This document shows, one piece after another, positions 26,645 through 36,747 of a stretch of DNA of 64,000 nt. The DNA is from Pseudidiomarina gelatinasegens (GTDB lineage Bacteria > Pseudomonadota > Gammaproteobacteria > Enterobacterales > Alteromonadaceae). A program made the translations under genes and the position numbers. Numbering within the stretch: position 1 is the first letter of the stretch; every line of letters starts with the position of its first letter. The notes beneath the pieces were generated by a model. It was not told the DNA's origin. It saw nothing but the letters and a program-made list of their open reading frames with translations, and made no database searches. Location: contig NZ_RSFE01000004.1 of NCBI RefSeq assembly GCF_004025325.1, forward strand, positions 186,001 through 250,000, given 5' to 3'.

Positions 26645-29269
26645 ATGGTTCGTATTATATCGATTGCCCTATTTTGGTTAATCACTTCAGCAGCGGCGCA
26701 AGCCACTACGCTAGAAGACTATTTACCAAAAGATGTGACTTATAACCCAGATATTCCAACACCGAAAGAAGTACTTGGCTACGAAGTCGGTGAATGGCAT
26801 GTGCGCCCAGAGCAGTTAGCGCAATACATGGAAATTTTGGCGGAAAAGTCTGACCGCTTTACGCTAGAGCGCACCGGTTACACGCATGAGCGTCGTCCGC
26901 TGTTGCTGGCAACGGTTACCACGCCAGAAAATCATAAAAATATAGATAGCCTGCGTGACCAACACCTTGCGCTTGCTGATCCAAACCGCAAAGGTGACCC
27001 TGAAAGCGCACCTTTAGTGCTTTATATGGGTTACAGCATTCACGGCGATGAGCCGAGCGGCAGTAACTCTGCACTGTTGTATGCCTATTACTTAGCTGCT
27101 GCAGAAGGTGACAAAATTGAACAGGTATTACGTGATTCAATCATCTTACTTGATCCAAGCTATAACCCAGACGGTTTAGCGCGGTTTGCACAGTGGGCGA
27201 ATCAGCACAAGAGTCAAAACCTTGTTGCCGATACCCAACATCGCGAACATGTGCAGCCCATGCCACGCGGTCGTGTTAACCATTACTGGTTCGACTTAAA
27301 CCGTGACTGGTTGTTATTACAACATCCTGAGTCACGCGCACGCATCGCGAACTTCCAAAAATGGAAGCCGAACGTTTTAACTGACTTCCACGAAATGGGT
27401 ACTGACAGCACGTTTTTCTTTCAGCCTGGTATTCCGTCACGGAAAAACCCGAATACGCCTGACGAAAACGTTAAGCTAACCCAAACATTGGCTGAAGGCC
27501 ATGCTGCTGCATTGGATGAACAAGGCCGTTTGTATTTTACCGAAGAAGCCTTTGATGACTTTTACGTTGGTAAAGGTTCAACCTATCCAGATGTGCAAGG
27601 TGCTATCGGCATTTTGTTTGAGCAGGCGTCTAGCCGCGGTCACGCGCAAGATTCAATTAATGGCTTGGTTGAATTCCCGTTCACCATTCAAAACCAGTTC
27701 ACCACATCACTGACCAGCATGTACGGTGCACATGCGAACAAACGCTGGTTCTTAGACTACCAGCAGCGTTTTTATGACAACGCATTGGCTGCCGCGAAAA
27801 AGGCCGGTTTCAAAGGCTATGTGGTGAGTGACCCAACTGACCCTGCGCGTGTTCAAGAAATGCTAAACATTCTTGCCCAACACGGCATTAAGAGTTACGC
27901 ATTGGAAGACTCCGTAAAACTTGACGGCGTTACCTACCCTGCCAACGAAAGCTATTACGTACCGCTTGAACAAGAGCAGTATGTGTTGATTCGCGCAATC
28001 TTTATGGACCAACAGAGCTTCAAAGATAACACCTTCTATGATGTCTCAGCGTGGACATTCCCGCATGCTTTCAACGTTAACTTTGCCAAGTTCGACGGTT
28101 GGAGCATCGACACCGCAAGCGAAGCTTGGCAAGCACCACAACCGAAGCAAATCAGCTTCGCTAAAGACGCCTATGCTTACGCGTTCGAGTGGAACAATTA
28201 CTTTTCCCCGCGTACGTTAAACCGCTTACTACAAGCCGGCATTCATGTGCGCCAAGCGAACCAAGAATTTACCGCGAAAACAACGAATGGCGAATACAAA
28301 TTCAGCCCTGGCACCGTGGTTGTAACGCGCGCCTATCAAGATCATGATTGGGCCGACGTGCAGGCGAAATTGTCTGAAATTGCCAACGTAAATCAGGTTG
28401 ACGTGCACGCTATTACCTCAGGCCTTACCCCAAGCGGTATGGACTTAGGCAGCCGAAACTTGTCACCAGTTGAGCCAGTTAATGTCATGATGGTGGTTGG
28501 TACTGACGCCAATATGTACGAAGCGGGTGAGGCTTGGTACTACCTTGACCGCCATGTTGGTATTCCAGTGTCTATGGTTGATACTGACCGTTTGAACTCA
28601 GCGGATCTGTCACGATATACACACATTATTATGGTTGATGGCCGGTATTCAAAACTGAATAAACACAGTGCCGAACGCCTGCGCAATTGGGTTAACCAAG
28701 GCGGCGTAATTATTGGTCAGCAAGGCGGTTCAAAGTGGCTGAGCAACAACGATATTTTGGCGGCCAAATTTGTTGAAGACGAAACCTTCCGCGAAGCCTT
28801 CGAAAAAGAAGAGCTTACGTATGGCGACATGGATGATTTTTATGGTCAACGTCGTTTAGCCGGCGCAATTTTCGAGTTACAGCTGGATACCTCGCACCCG
28901 CTAACCTTCGGCTACCCGCGCGCTACGCTGCCAGTATTTAAAGATAGCGTGAATGCGATGGTGGTACCCGAGCAGCCGTTCGTAACCGTTGCGACTTACA
29001 GCGAAAAAGAACCGCTGCTTGCCGGCTTTACCGCCGCAGCAAACCGCGAAGTATTGGCTGACAAAGCGGCAATTATTGCGCATCGCCAAGGTCGTGGCCG
29101 GGTTATCGCGTTTACCGACGACATGAACTTCCGCGCGTTTTTCTGGGGCAGCGCCAAACTACTCAGTAATGCGATTTTCTTAGCGCAAGAAGTTCGTCCA
29201 ACAATGAGCGATGAAGAAAACGTAGAAGCCGCAGCTGCCGAAGCAGCTGAGGCCGCTCACGCACATTAA
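26645..29269 (+). CDS. Secreted M14-family zinc metallopeptidase
   Basis: Large carboxypeptidase-like enzyme, 874 aa. A signal peptide covers about residues 1-20 (ending SAAAQA). The zinc motif HGDE (His133, Glu136, in SIHGDEPSGS) is followed by LDPSYNPDG, FDLNRDW and TDFHEMGTDS, as expected for an M14 catalytic domain. The second half (residues ~400-840) has no catalytic motif I recognise and includes a glutamine-amidotransferase-like fold region around 610-720. The end is a Glu/Ala-rich tail finishing in HAH. It probably degrades extracellular peptides. Inserted between nfuA and comF relative to E. coli order. Confidence 0.9.
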   Translation: MVRIISIALFWLITSAAAQATTLEDYLPKDVTYNPDIPTPKEVLGYEVGEWHVRPEQLAQYMEILAEKSDRFTLERTGYTHERRPLLLATVTTPENHKNIDSLRDQHLALADPNRKGDPESAPLVLYMGYSIHGDEPSGSNSALLYAYYLAAAEGDKIEQVLRDSIILLDPSYNPDGLARFAQWANQHKSQNLVADTQHREHVQPMPRGRVNHYWFDLNRDWLLLQHPESRARIANFQKWKPNVLTDFHEMGTDSTFFFQPGIPSRKNPNTPDENVKLTQTLAEGHAAALDEQGRLYFTEEAFDDFYVGKGSTYPDVQGAIGILFEQASSRGHAQDSINGLVEFPFTIQNQFTTSLTSMYGAHANKRWFLDYQQRFYDNALAAAKKAGFKGYVVSDPTDPARVQEMLNILAQHGIKSYALEDSVKLDGVTYPANESYYVPLEQEQYVLIRAIFMDQQSFKDNTFYDVSAWTFPHAFNVNFAKFDGWSIDTASEAWQAPQPKQISFAKDAYAYAFEWNNYFSPRTLNRLLQAGIHVRQANQEFTAKTTNGEYKFSPGTVVVTRAYQDHDWADVQAKLSEIANVNQVDVHAITSGLTPSGMDLGSRNLSPVEPVNVMMVVGTDANMYEAGEAWYYLDRHVGIPVSMVDTDRLNSADLSRYTHIIMVDGRYSKLNKHSAERLRNWVNQGGVIIGQQGGSKWLSNNDILAAKFVEDETFREAFEKEELTYGDMDDFYGQRRLAGAIFELQLDTSHPLTFGYPRATLPVFKDSVNAMVVPEQPFVTVATYSEKEPLLAGFTAAANREVLADKAAIIAHRQGRGRVIAFTDDMNFRAFFWGSAKLLSNAIFLAQEVRPTMSDEENVEAAAAEAAEAAHAH

Positions 29270-29937
29270 TCGCTAACCACCGGTTGGTGCGGCTCGGCAT
29301 ACGCCAGCGTCCACGCATCAACCGCTCGTGCCCCACGGCGCAGCAAGGCATCTGCAGCAGCAGATATTGATGCGCCCGTGGTCAGCACATCATCAATAAT
29401 CGCTAACTTCAAACCACTTACATCACGGCTGCAATGCATGCTGCGGTGCATATTTTGCCAGCGCTGCCCTGCTGCCGCATGGTGTTGTGCCCCGTCGTCA
29501 TCCCTAATACGACGCAACAAGCCAGTAGCCACCGGCAGTTGTACCAACTCAGCCACCTGATGGGTTAACAAACCAGCCTGGTTATAGCCACGCTGGCACC
29601 AGCGTTTATAGGTCATCGGCATTGCCACCAACATATCTGGCCAAGCGTCATCACGTTCACGGTAGCAATGGTGCACTTGTGCCGCCAAAAATGGCGCCAA
29701 GATACCGGCCAGTTCTGGGCAACGTTGAAATTTAAAGCGGTGAATAAGGTGTTGTATGTCGGCTTGCCAGCGGAACGCCGCAAACCAATAGCGCCCTTGT
29801 GCCCGATCGGGACGTTGGCAACGCCAGCGCAAACACGAAGGTGGTAACCGCGGTAAATCATGTAAACACACGTGGCAGAGCCCACTTGATTCAGCGATTC
29901 GTAATGATTGATCACATAGCCAGCAATACCCTAACAT
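29266..29937 (-). CDS. comF: ComF/GntX family phosphoribosyltransferase-like protein
   Basis: ComF family, linked to DNA uptake and use of external DNA. The ATG at 29937 gives 223 aa with the usual N-terminal zinc-finger Cys pairs, CWLC and CHVC. The PRPP-binding motif is LAIIDDVLTTGASISAA near residue 180. Also typical are YKRWCQRGYNQAGLLTHQVA. It is divergent from bioH with 34 nt between starts, the same bioH-comF pairing seen in E. coli. It overlaps the M14 gene stop by 4 nt. Confidence 0.92.
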   Translation of the reverse strand: MLGYCWLCDQSLRIAESSGLCHVCLHDLPRLPPSCLRWRCQRPDRAQGRYWFAAFRWQADIQHLIHRFKFQRCPELAGILAPFLAAQVHHCYRERDDAWPDMLVAMPMTYKRWCQRGYNQAGLLTHQVAELVQLPVATGLLRRIRDDDGAQHHAAAGQRWQNMHRSMHCSRDVSGLKLAIIDDVLTTGASISAAADALLRRGARAVDAWTLAYAEPHQPVVSD

Positions 29938-29971
29938 AGACGCATCCTTTCGCAGTGATAGAGAATCTAAA

Positions 29972-30754
29972 ATGGTAGCTTCGGTTTGGCGTGCCGTCAG
30001 GGGCACAGGGACGGATATTGTTGTACTCCATGGCTGGGGCTTGAATGCCAATATCTGGACCCCCGTCATTACGCCACTCGCGCAGCTTGGCACCTTGCAC
30101 CGACTGGACTTGCCGGGCTATGGCGAGTCGCCGTGGCCGGATAATCACCCAGTTGACTTCAATAGCCTGTGTGAACTCACTCTGGCAGCCTTGCCTGAGC
30201 GCTGCCACTTGATTGGCTGGTCGTTAGGTGGGTTGGTCGCAACCGAGTTGGCACTGCGCCACCCTGAGCGCTTTCATAGCCTGACCACTGTTGCGTCATC
30301 GCCATTTTTTCCCGCGCAAGCAGACTGGCCTGGCATTGAACCGCATGTACTCAACACCTTTGCCAAGCAGCTCAGCAAAGACTTTAAGCGCACGGTTGAA
30401 CGCTTTTTGGCGTTACAGTCGATGGGCTCTCCGCACGCGCGTGACGACGTAAAGCAGATTAAAGAATGGTTATTTGCCAAGCCGATGGCTTCCGTTGAGG
30501 TGTTGGATGCAGGGTTGGATATGCTAGCTACAGTTGATTTGCGCGAACGTTTAGCGGGGCTTGAAGTGCCGCTGTTACGCATTTACGGGAAGTTGGATGC
30601 GCTCGTGCCAACAACGGTCGCCGAGAAAGTCAGCGCGATTTTACCGTCAAGCATCGCGCACATCGCACCCAAATGCAGTCATGCTCCCTTTATCAGCGAC
30701 CCGCAAGGCTTTATCGCAGCCATCACACCGTTTTTACGCCAGCACACGCCTTAG
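29972..30754 (+). CDS. bioH: Pimeloyl-ACP methyl ester esterase BioH
   Basis: Alpha/beta hydrolase that removes the methyl group from pimeloyl-ACP methyl ester, ending the pimelate stage of biotin synthesis. At 260 aa it has normal length. Catalytic triad: Ser in GWSLGGLVA, Asp in YGKLDALVP and His in KCSHAPFIS. The oxyanion-hole region is [13 protein letters not shown]. No other biotin genes are in the window. It overlaps convergent mutM by 4 nt. Confidence 0.95.
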   Translation: MVASVWRAVRGTGTDIVVLHGWGLNANIWTPVITPLAQLGTLHRLDLPGYGESPWPDNHPVDFNSLCELTLAALPERCHLIGWSLGGLVATELALRHPERFHSLTTVASSPFFPAQADWPGIEPHVLNTFAKQLSKDFKRTVERFLALQSMGSPHARDDVKQIKEWLFAKPMASVEVLDAGLDMLATVDLRERLAGLEVPLLRIYGKLDALVPTTVAEKVSAILPSSIAHIAPKCSHAPFISDPQGFIAAITPFLRQHTP

Positions 30755-31566
30755 CGTTGGCAACTGGGGCAATAGACCGTGCTGCGTTGCCCCAGCCGTA
30801 TTTCTTTCAAACGCCCTGAGCATTGCATGCACAACTTGCCGCCACGGCCGTAAACCATCAGCTCTTGTTTAAAATAGCCCGGCTGACCGTCCGCTTGGGT
30901 GAAGTCTTGCAAGGTGGTGCCGCCTTGTTCAATCGCTTTGGCGAGCGTGGCCTTAATAATGGGCACCAATTGCTCATAACGGCGCTGACTTATCTTCCCC
31001 GCCGCACGTTTTGGATGAATACCGGCCTTAAACAGCGCTTCGTTGGCATAGATGTTACCCACCCCAACCACCACATGGTTATCCATAATAAAGGTCTTAA
31101 TGGCCTGCTGACGCCCTCGTGACGCTTTGAACAAATAGGCCTCGTTAAACGCATCGGTTAACGGTTCAGGCCCCAACGCGCGCAATAGCGGATGGTTCTC
31201 GCTTGGGTGCTCTTTAGAATACAACCAGCAGCCAAACCGGCGCGGATCGTTAAAACGCAAGCACTTACCTGATTCCAGCACCAAATCGATGTGATCATGC
31301 TTTACCGCAGGTGTGTTGGCTGGCACCACGCGCAGTGCGCCTGACATACCAAGGTGAATAATCAAATGCCCCGCCGCAGTATGCACAATTAAGTACTTGG
31401 CGCGCCGCTCCACCTTGGTAATTAACGCGCCAACAACGCTATCAATCTCTTCAGGCACAGGCCAACGCAGGCGCCGATCGCGCACAATAATTTGGGTTAT
31501 TTTTTGCTGCTGCAGGTGCGGTGCTATACCACGGCAACTGACTTCTACTTCTGGCAACTCAGGCAT
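30751..31566 (-). CDS. mutM: Formamidopyrimidine-DNA glycosylase
   Basis: Base-excision repair glycosylase/AP lyase that removes 8-oxoguanine and formamidopyrimidines. The N-terminus MPELPEVE supplies catalytic Pro2 and Glu3 after Met removal. The helix-two-turn-helix region is [14 protein letters not shown]. The C-terminal zinc finger has Cys pairs CMQC and CPSC. Length is 271 aa. All key residues are intact. Confidence 0.98.
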   Translation of the reverse strand: MPELPEVEVSCRGIAPHLQQQKITQIIVRDRRLRWPVPEEIDSVVGALITKVERRAKYLIVHTAAGHLIIHLGMSGALRVVPANTPAVKHDHIDLVLESGKCLRFNDPRRFGCWLYSKEHPSENHPLLRALGPEPLTDAFNEAYLFKASRGRQQAIKTFIMDNHVVVGVGNIYANEALFKAGIHPKRAAGKISQRRYEQLVPIIKATLAKAIEQGGTTLQDFTQADGQPGYFKQELMVYGRGGKLCMQCSGRLKEIRLGQRSTVYCPSCQR

Positions 31567-31709
31567 AAAATTTCACTCATTGGTTACGGCTTGCGTGAAC
31601 GAATAATTGTATGAAAATTAGTGCATGCACACTACTTGTGTTTCACTGTAGCCTCATCTATATTCGCGCCACTTCGTACGAATTTGGCTTTTGGGGTTAA
31701 ATACAGGCA

Positions 31710-32366
31710 ATGCAGGCAGCTCCATCGACGCTTGATCATACAGTTTTTAAAACCTCAGCGATCGACTTTGCGCAACTCGCTGAACGCGGCTATGTGGTCG
31801 TTCCAAACTTTCTCGCACCGCACTACTGCCAACTGCTTTTCGACTATGCCCAAAACTTAGCTGCCACCGACTGGCAACAGGCGGGAATTGGGCGTGCTGA
31901 TCAATACACCACAAATACGGCGGTGCGCCAAGATAAGATCCGTTGGTTGCAGCGTGATTTTGCGCCTGAGCGTGCCTACCTTGATATGATGGATGGCTTG
32001 CGGGTGCAAGTGAATCGCGAATTGTTTATGGGGCTATTCGATTATGAATGCCATCTTGCCCACTATCCGCCCGGCGCTTTTTATCGTAAGCACCTCGACG
32101 CCTTTAAAGGGCGCAGCAATCGCATTCTCACCACGGTATTTTATTTAAACCCACACTGGCAGGAAGCCGACGGCGGTCAACTTGTCATGTACGACGAGCG
32201 CGGTCGGGTGTTAGAAACTATTTTACCGGAAGCTGGCAAGTTGGTTATTTTTCTTAGCGATGTGTTTATGCATGAAGTGCTGGCAGGTAATCGCGATCGG
32301 TTTAGCATTACCGGTTGGTACCGTCATAACACCAGTATTAACGGCGTGATTGACCCCACGCGCTAA
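31710..32366 (+). CDS. 2-oxoglutarate/Fe(II)-dependent oxygenase (prolyl 4-hydroxylase-like)
   Basis: A 218-aa oxygenase of the P4Hc/SM-20 type. The Fe(II) facial triad is visible as HLDAF (HxD) near residue 126 and the distal His in FMHEVLAG near 190. The 2-oxoglutarate-binding Arg lies in DRFSITGWYR. Sequences YPPGAFYRKH and TVFYLNPHW are typical of the family. The substrate is unknown; relatives hydroxylate prolines on ribosomal or translation proteins. It ends at a two-way terminator shared with rpmG. Confidence 0.88.
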   Translation: MQAAPSTLDHTVFKTSAIDFAQLAERGYVVVPNFLAPHYCQLLFDYAQNLAATDWQQAGIGRADQYTTNTAVRQDKIRWLQRDFAPERAYLDMMDGLRVQVNRELFMGLFDYECHLAHYPPGAFYRKHLDAFKGRSNRILTTVFYLNPHWQEADGGQLVMYDERGRVLETILPEAGKLVIFLSDVFMHEVLAGNRDRFSITGWYRHNTSINGVIDPTR

Positions 32367-32396
32367 CTATTTCAAATAATTCGGTGCTACAGATAC

Positions 32397-32424
32397 AAAA
32401 AAACCCAGCCAGGCTGGGTTTTTT
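32397..32424. terminator. Bidirectional rho-independent terminator
   Basis: AACCCAGCC/GGCTGGGTT at 32402-32420 forms a strong stem, flanked by an A-run on the left and a T-run on the right. It can therefore stop transcription of the 2OG oxygenase gene on + and of rpmB-rpmG on -, which converge here. Confidence 0.9.
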
Positions 32425-32439
32425 GTGCTCAGAAGAAGC

Positions 32440-32595
32440 TTACTTAATTTTAGCTTCTTTGAAAACCACGTGCTTACGAACCACTGGATCGTATTTTTTG
32501 ATTTCCATTTTTTCTGGCATGTTGCGCTTGTTCTTATCGGTAGTGTAGAAGTAACCAGTACCGGCAGAAGAAACTAGACGAATCTTATCACGCAT
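32440..32595 (-). CDS. rpmG: 50S ribosomal protein L33
   Basis: Small structural protein of the large ribosomal subunit, 51 aa. The translation begins [19 protein letters not shown], continues with [18 protein letters not shown] and ends VVFKEAKIK, a close match to L33. The two zinc CxxC pairs of some L33 proteins are absent, so this is the zinc-free (C-minus) form. It lies 11 nt after rpmB, which has the strong promoter. Confidence 0.97.
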   Translation of the reverse strand: MRDKIRLVSSAGTGYFYTTDKNKRNMPEKMEIKKYDPVVRKHVVFKEAKIK

Positions 32596-32606
32596 GGTTC
32601 AGCTCC

Positions 32607-32843
32607 TTACACTTTTTCGCCACGAGCGCGCAAATCTGCGAGCACCGCGTCGATACCATTTTTATCAACAATACGCATACCTTTAGTAGAGATACGCAAC
32701 TTAACCCAACGCTTTTCTGATTCTACCCAGAAGCGGTGAGATTGCAGGTTCGGCAGGAAACGACGCTTGGTCGCATTGCGCGCGTGTGAACGGTTGTTTC
32801 CGCTAACCGGACGCTTTCCTGTAACTTGACATACTTGTGACAT
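32607..32843 (-). CDS. rpmB: 50S ribosomal protein L28
   Basis: Large-subunit ribosomal protein, 78 aa. It begins [17 protein letters not shown] and continues with [15 protein letters not shown], both typical of L28. It is the first gene of the rpmB-rpmG pair and is preceded by a sigma-70 promoter about 75 nt upstream. The order rpmB-rpmG is universal in related bacteria. Confidence 0.98.
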   Translation of the reverse strand: MSQVCQVTGKRPVSGNNRSHARNATKRRFLPNLQSHRFWVESEKRWVKLRISTKGMRIVDKNGIDAVLADLRARGEKV

Positions 32844-32917
32844 CGTTTATTTACTCCAAAATTGCTTCAAGCTCGCCTGTCGCCCATCGCGGCCTTGCCT
32901 TGAATCCGAGGGCGCAT

Positions 32918-32946
32918 TTTATACAGCAAATTGGCCCGGCAATCAA
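32918..32946 (-). promoter_or_regulatory. Sigma-70 promoter of rpmB-rpmG
   Basis: On the minus strand TTGATT (32946-32941) and TATAAA (32923-32918) are exactly 17 nt apart. A GC-rich stretch (GCGCCC) follows the -10 element, a discriminator type linked to stringent (ppGpp/DksA) control of ribosomal genes. The leader to the rpmB ATG is about 70 nt. Confidence 0.8.
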
Positions 32947-33001
32947 GTGATCGCTGATATTTTTTGATCATTATGATCCTGTAAACGGCGGCGCTACTTT
33001 A

Positions 33002-33679
33002 CTACAAGAGCCCCCGTTCGGCAAATGAAACTGGTGTTCCCGAGCCAATAACGAAATGATCCAATAGAGCAACGTCGATCATACCTAGGGCCCGTTTTAA
33101 GCGCTCTGTTACACGCTGATCTGCCTGACTTGGTTCAGCCACGCCAGAGGGGTGATTATGCGCTAAAATCACCGCGGCTGCATTATGTTGCATCACTAAT
33201 TTTATTATTTCTCGCGGATATACTGGGGCGGCGTTGATTGTTCCTTGAAATAACTCAACATATTTTAATAGTCGGTGCTGGCTATCAAGCAACAACACCA
33301 CAAAAATTTCGCGTTGCTGATGCCGTAACTGCGCCGTCAGGTAGTCGCGCACCATGGCCGGTTGTGTAAAACCATCATCACGACGTAATTGCCACGCCAA
33401 ATAGCGGCGCGAAATTTCCATCACCACTTGCAACTGCATCACCCGCGCTGGCCCAAGCCCAGGTTGCTCCAATAAGGTTTCCGCGCTGGCGGCCAGCATG
33501 CCACCTAAACCATCAAATGCACCCAGTAAGTCACGCGCATAGGCCACCACGTCTTTGCCGCGAATGCCGGTACCGAGTAAAATAGCGAGCAGTTCAGCAT
33601 CGGTTAACGTTGCCACCCCAAGCTCTGCCATTTTTTCGCGGGGCCGTTCGGTTACGGGCCAGTCTTTTACACTCGTCAT
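33002..33679 (-). CDS. radC: RadC family JAMM/MPN-domain protein
   Basis: Protein of 225 aa with an N-terminal helix-hairpin-helix region (residues ~30-80: ATLTDAELLAILLGTG and LGPARVMQLQ) and a C-terminal JAMM metalloprotease-like domain. The metal motif HNHPSGVAEPSQAD (HxHxnD) is intact. ATG 33679 is chosen because AAGGAG lies 6 nt upstream; an upstream ATG at 33709 lacks one. The exact function of RadC is unsettled; a DNA-repair role is doubtful. It sits between rpmB and coaBC as in E. coli. Confidence 0.93.
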   Translation of the reverse strand: MTSVKDWPVTERPREKMAELGVATLTDAELLAILLGTGIRGKDVVAYARDLLGAFDGLGGMLAASAETLLEQPGLGPARVMQLQVVMEISRRYLAWQLRRDDGFTQPAMVRDYLTAQLRHQQREIFVVLLLDSQHRLLKYVELFQGTINAAPVYPREIIKLVMQHNAAAVILAHNHPSGVAEPSQADQRVTERLKRALGMIDVALLDHFVIGSGTPVSFAERGLL

Positions 33680-33868
33680 GATCGCTCCTTGATCCTTGCT
33701 GTTGCTCATTAAGAATGAAAATTTAGCATACGGCGGTGCGGCATGACTTAAATTGCGCTGTCGCCTCGGCTTAAGCGCGGCAATAACGCACCCCTGTATA
33801 AAATTTCTATATCGCGAAAATCGGGTCTTCGTGGTATTGTAAAAATAGTTAAAAGGTAAGGACTTACT

Positions 33869-35107
33869 ATGAGTACAAGCCCCAAGAAGCCATTAAGCGG
33901 CCGACGCATCGTGCTCGGCATAACCGGTGGTATTGCCGCCTATAAAATGCCCGATTTGGTGCGCCGGTTGAAAGACTACGGTGCCGATGTTCGCTGCGTA
34001 ATAACACAAGGCGGTCAGGCGTTTATTACCCCGCTAACACTGCAGGCGGTTTCTGGCAATCCAGTTCACCATGATTTGCTTGACCCAGCTGCAGAAGCGG
34101 CGATGGGCCACATTGAGTTGGCTAAATGGGCTGACTTTGTGCTCATTGCACCCGCGTCTGCCAATACCATTGCGCAACTTGCCCATGGGCACGCCCCTGA
34201 TTTGCTAACAACCCTTTGTCTTGCAACGGCGGCCCCGGTAGCTGTTGCACCAGCAATGAATCAACAAATGTGGGCACACCCAGCGGTACAGGCGAACTGC
34301 GCATTACTGCAAAGTCGTGGCGTAACCGTTATAACTCCAGCGAGCGGCGCACAAGCGTGCGGCGATGTTGGCGCGGGCCGCTTACCGGAACCGCTTGAAT
34401 TACGCGAAGCTGTCACCAAATTATTAACGGTAACCTCGAACGAGCTAGCAGGTAAACACCTTGTTATTACCGCTGGCCCCACGCGGGAAGCCATTGACCC
34501 TGTGCGTTATTTAAGTAACCACAGCTCGGGCCGCATGGGGTTTGCCCTGGCCACAGCTGCACAACGTATGGGCGCGCACGTCACCTTAGTGGCCGGCCCC
34601 TGCCAATTGCCAACGCCCGCGGGCGTAACTCGTATAGACGTGGTGAGCGCAGAGCAAATGAATACTGCCGTGATGGGTGTTATTGCCGAGGCTGATATTT
34701 TTATTGGCTGTGCCGCCGTGGCCGATTATCGCCCCACGCATGTTGCCGATAATAAGATCAAAAAAGATAATGACGCTATGCACATCGCATTGGTTAAAAA
34801 CCCCGACATACTCGCCAACGTTGCAGCGCTTGCCAAAGCGCCCTTTACAATTGGCTTTGCTGCCGAAACCAACGATGTTGCACACTATGCGCAAGACAAA
34901 TTACAGCGCAAAAAGCTCAACATGATTGCAGCCAACGACGTCAGCGATACCAATATCGGCTTTAATAGCGAAGACAACGCGATGCTCCTATTTTGGCGTG
35001 ACACAAACAACACCGTGCAACAGCAAGCACTCGCACGCGCCAGCAAATCAGCCATCGCCCAACAGATCCTGCAACAAGCAGCAAAGCTTCTATCGAATAA
35101 CCAATAA
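33869..35107 (+). CDS. coaBC: Bifunctional CoaBC (phosphopantothenoylcysteine synthetase/decarboxylase)
   Basis: Two steps of CoA synthesis: CTP-dependent joining of cysteine to phosphopantothenate (CoaB, C-terminal) and decarboxylation (CoaC, N-terminal, FMN). CoaC features: ITGGIAAYKMPDLVRRL, APAMNQQMW and the flap Cys in QACGDVGAGRLPEP. CoaB begins near residue 190 with LVITAGPTREAIDPVRY-like sequence, then NHSSGRMG and the KIKKDND synthetase motif. Length is 412 aa. In E. coli dut follows; here slmA follows directly. Confidence 0.97.
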   Translation: MSTSPKKPLSGRRIVLGITGGIAAYKMPDLVRRLKDYGADVRCVITQGGQAFITPLTLQAVSGNPVHHDLLDPAAEAAMGHIELAKWADFVLIAPASANTIAQLAHGHAPDLLTTLCLATAAPVAVAPAMNQQMWAHPAVQANCALLQSRGVTVITPASGAQACGDVGAGRLPEPLELREAVTKLLTVTSNELAGKHLVITAGPTREAIDPVRYLSNHSSGRMGFALATAAQRMGAHVTLVAGPCQLPTPAGVTRIDVVSAEQMNTAVMGVIAEADIFIGCAAVADYRPTHVADNKIKKDNDAMHIALVKNPDILANVAALAKAPFTIGFAAETNDVAHYAQDKLQRKKLNMIAANDVSDTNIGFNSEDNAMLLFWRDTNNTVQQQALARASKSAIAQQILQQAAKLLSNNQ

Positions 35108-35125
35108 CGATTAACGATTAACGAC
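35105..35125 (+). repeat. Three 7-nt tandem repeats between coaBC and slmA
   Basis: TAACGAT, TAACGAT, TAACGAC in direct succession. The first unit supplies the TAA stop codon of coaBC. The repeats take up most of the 36-nt gap before slmA. Replication slippage is a simple explanation. Confidence 0.7.
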
Positions 35126-35143
35126 AAACAGAAGGAGTTTTGC

Positions 35144-35728
35144 GTGGCCGCGAAACAAGACCGCAAACAAGAAATTTTAGCTGCCTTAGCAACCATGCTA
35201 GAAACCAGCCCCGGACAACGCATTACCACGGCGCGTTTAGCCACTGAAGTTGGGGTGTCAGAAGCCGCACTTTATCGTCACTTCGCATCGAAGGCGAAGA
35301 TGTTTGAAGGGCTCATCGACTTTACGGAAGATGCCATTCTGTCGCGCATCAACCAAATTCTGGAAAACGAAAAAGACACCGTAACCCGCTGTGAAATGAT
35401 TGTACGTTTAATACTTACATTCGTTGAGCGCAATCCAGGCATTACCCGTATTTTAACGGGCGATGCCTTGCTGGGCGAACACGAACGTCTGCGTGCACGT
35501 GTGCAGGGGATTTTTGAGAAAGTTGAAGCGAACTTAAAACAGGTATTACGCGAGCGTCGATTGCGTGAACAGGTTCGTGGCGCACTTGACGAAGGCATGC
35601 TCGCCAACCTCGTGATGGCCTATGCCGATGGCAAGGTCACGCAGTTCGTACGTTCTGAGTTTAAACGGGCACCTACTGAACATTTTGATGAGCAATGGCA
35701 AACCATCGCTCAGCAGTTATTAAGTTAA
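35144..35728 (+). CDS. slmA: Nucleoid occlusion factor SlmA
   Basis: TetR-family DNA-binding protein that blocks FtsZ ring assembly over the nucleoid. It is 194 aa with an N-terminal helix-turn-helix, [30 protein letters not shown], as two adjoining helices. The start is GTG, with AAGGAG 7 nt upstream. It follows coaBC in the same direction and is convergent with gpsA, 3 nt apart. Confidence 0.95.
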   Translation: MAAKQDRKQEILAALATMLETSPGQRITTARLATEVGVSEAALYRHFASKAKMFEGLIDFTEDAILSRINQILENEKDTVTRCEMIVRLILTFVERNPGITRILTGDALLGEHERLRARVQGIFEKVEANLKQVLRERRLREQVRGALDEGMLANLVMAYADGKVTQFVRSEFKRAPTEHFDEQWQTIAQQLLS

Positions 35729-35731
35729 CAG

Positions 35732-36733
35732 TTATTCCGATGTGCGGGCGCGGCTCAACAAGTTAATCGCAGCTTGTTGAGGCGTGGTGTCGCCGTAGAG
35801 TACGTCGTAGAGTTGTTCGCAGATGGGCATTTCTACGCCGTGCCGTTTTGCTAACGCAACCACTTCACGGGTATTGCGATAGCCCTCAACCGCTTGACCA
35901 ATTTCTTTCATGGCTTGGTCAACGCTTTTACCCTGCCCCAATGCCAATCCAAACCGTCGATTACGGGATTGATTATCGGTACAGGTTAGTATCAAATCAC
36001 CTAAACCTGCCATGCCGGTAAAAGTTTCAGGTTTTGCACCAAGCTTCAAACCCAGCCGCGTGAGTTCCGCTAAGCCGCGCGTAATCAACGCGGTTCTCGC
36101 ATTCGCACCGAAGCCGATGCCATCGGCCATTCCTGCACCAATTGCGATCACGTTTTTAACTGCGCCACCAAGTTGCACACCAATGAAGTCATCGTTGGTA
36201 TACACCCGGAAACTGCGGTCGCAGTGCAACAACTCAGACAGTTCGTCAACAAACTGTGGGTCTGTTGATGACATGGATATAGCAGTGGGTAGGCCCTTGG
36301 CCATTTCCATGGCGAAGGTTGGCCCTGACAACACAGCCAGTGCGTGTGAGTCACCTAAAATTTCTTGAGCAACTTCAAACAGGAGCCGCCCCGTTTCAGG
36401 TTCTAACCCTTTGGTTGCCCATGCAACCCGCGCGTCTTCGCGCAAATGCGGCCGCATGTCTTTTAGCACTTGGGCAAACGCACTGCTGGGTACCACCACC
36501 ACAATATTATGGCTATCAGCTACCGCTTCAGCCAAATTGGCAGTGACATGCAAAGTATCAGGAAGTTGAATGCCTGGTAGGTAGCGCGCATTTTCGCGTG
36601 AGCTAGCCATTGCTTCGACTTGCTCAGCATCGCGGCCCCACAAACAGGTATGCGTACCCTTACGGGCAAAACAAAGCGCTAGGGCGGTTCCATAAGAACC
36701 GGCACCCAGCACTGTTACTTGCGAATTACGCAT
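35732..36733 (-). CDS. gpsA: Glycerol-3-phosphate dehydrogenase [NAD(P)+]
   Basis: Reduces dihydroxyacetone phosphate to sn-glycerol 3-phosphate, the backbone used by PlsB. At 333 aa it has typical length. The nucleotide-binding motif is [12 protein letters not shown] at the N-terminus. Catalytic/substrate stretches [28 protein letters not shown] and GLGDLILTC are present. It lies 14 nt after secB, as in E. coli, and is likely co-transcribed with it. Confidence 0.98.
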   Translation of the reverse strand: MRNSQVTVLGAGSYGTALALCFARKGTHTCLWGRDAEQVEAMASSRENARYLPGIQLPDTLHVTANLAEAVADSHNIVVVVPSSAFAQVLKDMRPHLREDARVAWATKGLEPETGRLLFEVAQEILGDSHALAVLSGPTFAMEMAKGLPTAISMSSTDPQFVDELSELLHCDRSFRVYTNDDFIGVQLGGAVKNVIAIGAGMADGIGFGANARTALITRGLAELTRLGLKLGAKPETFTGMAGLGDLILTCTDNQSRNRRFGLALGQGKSVDQAMKEIGQAVEGYRNTREVVALAKRHGVEMPICEQLYDVLYGDTTPQQAAINLLSRARTSE

Positions 36734-36747
36734 TGATGGCGCTTAGA

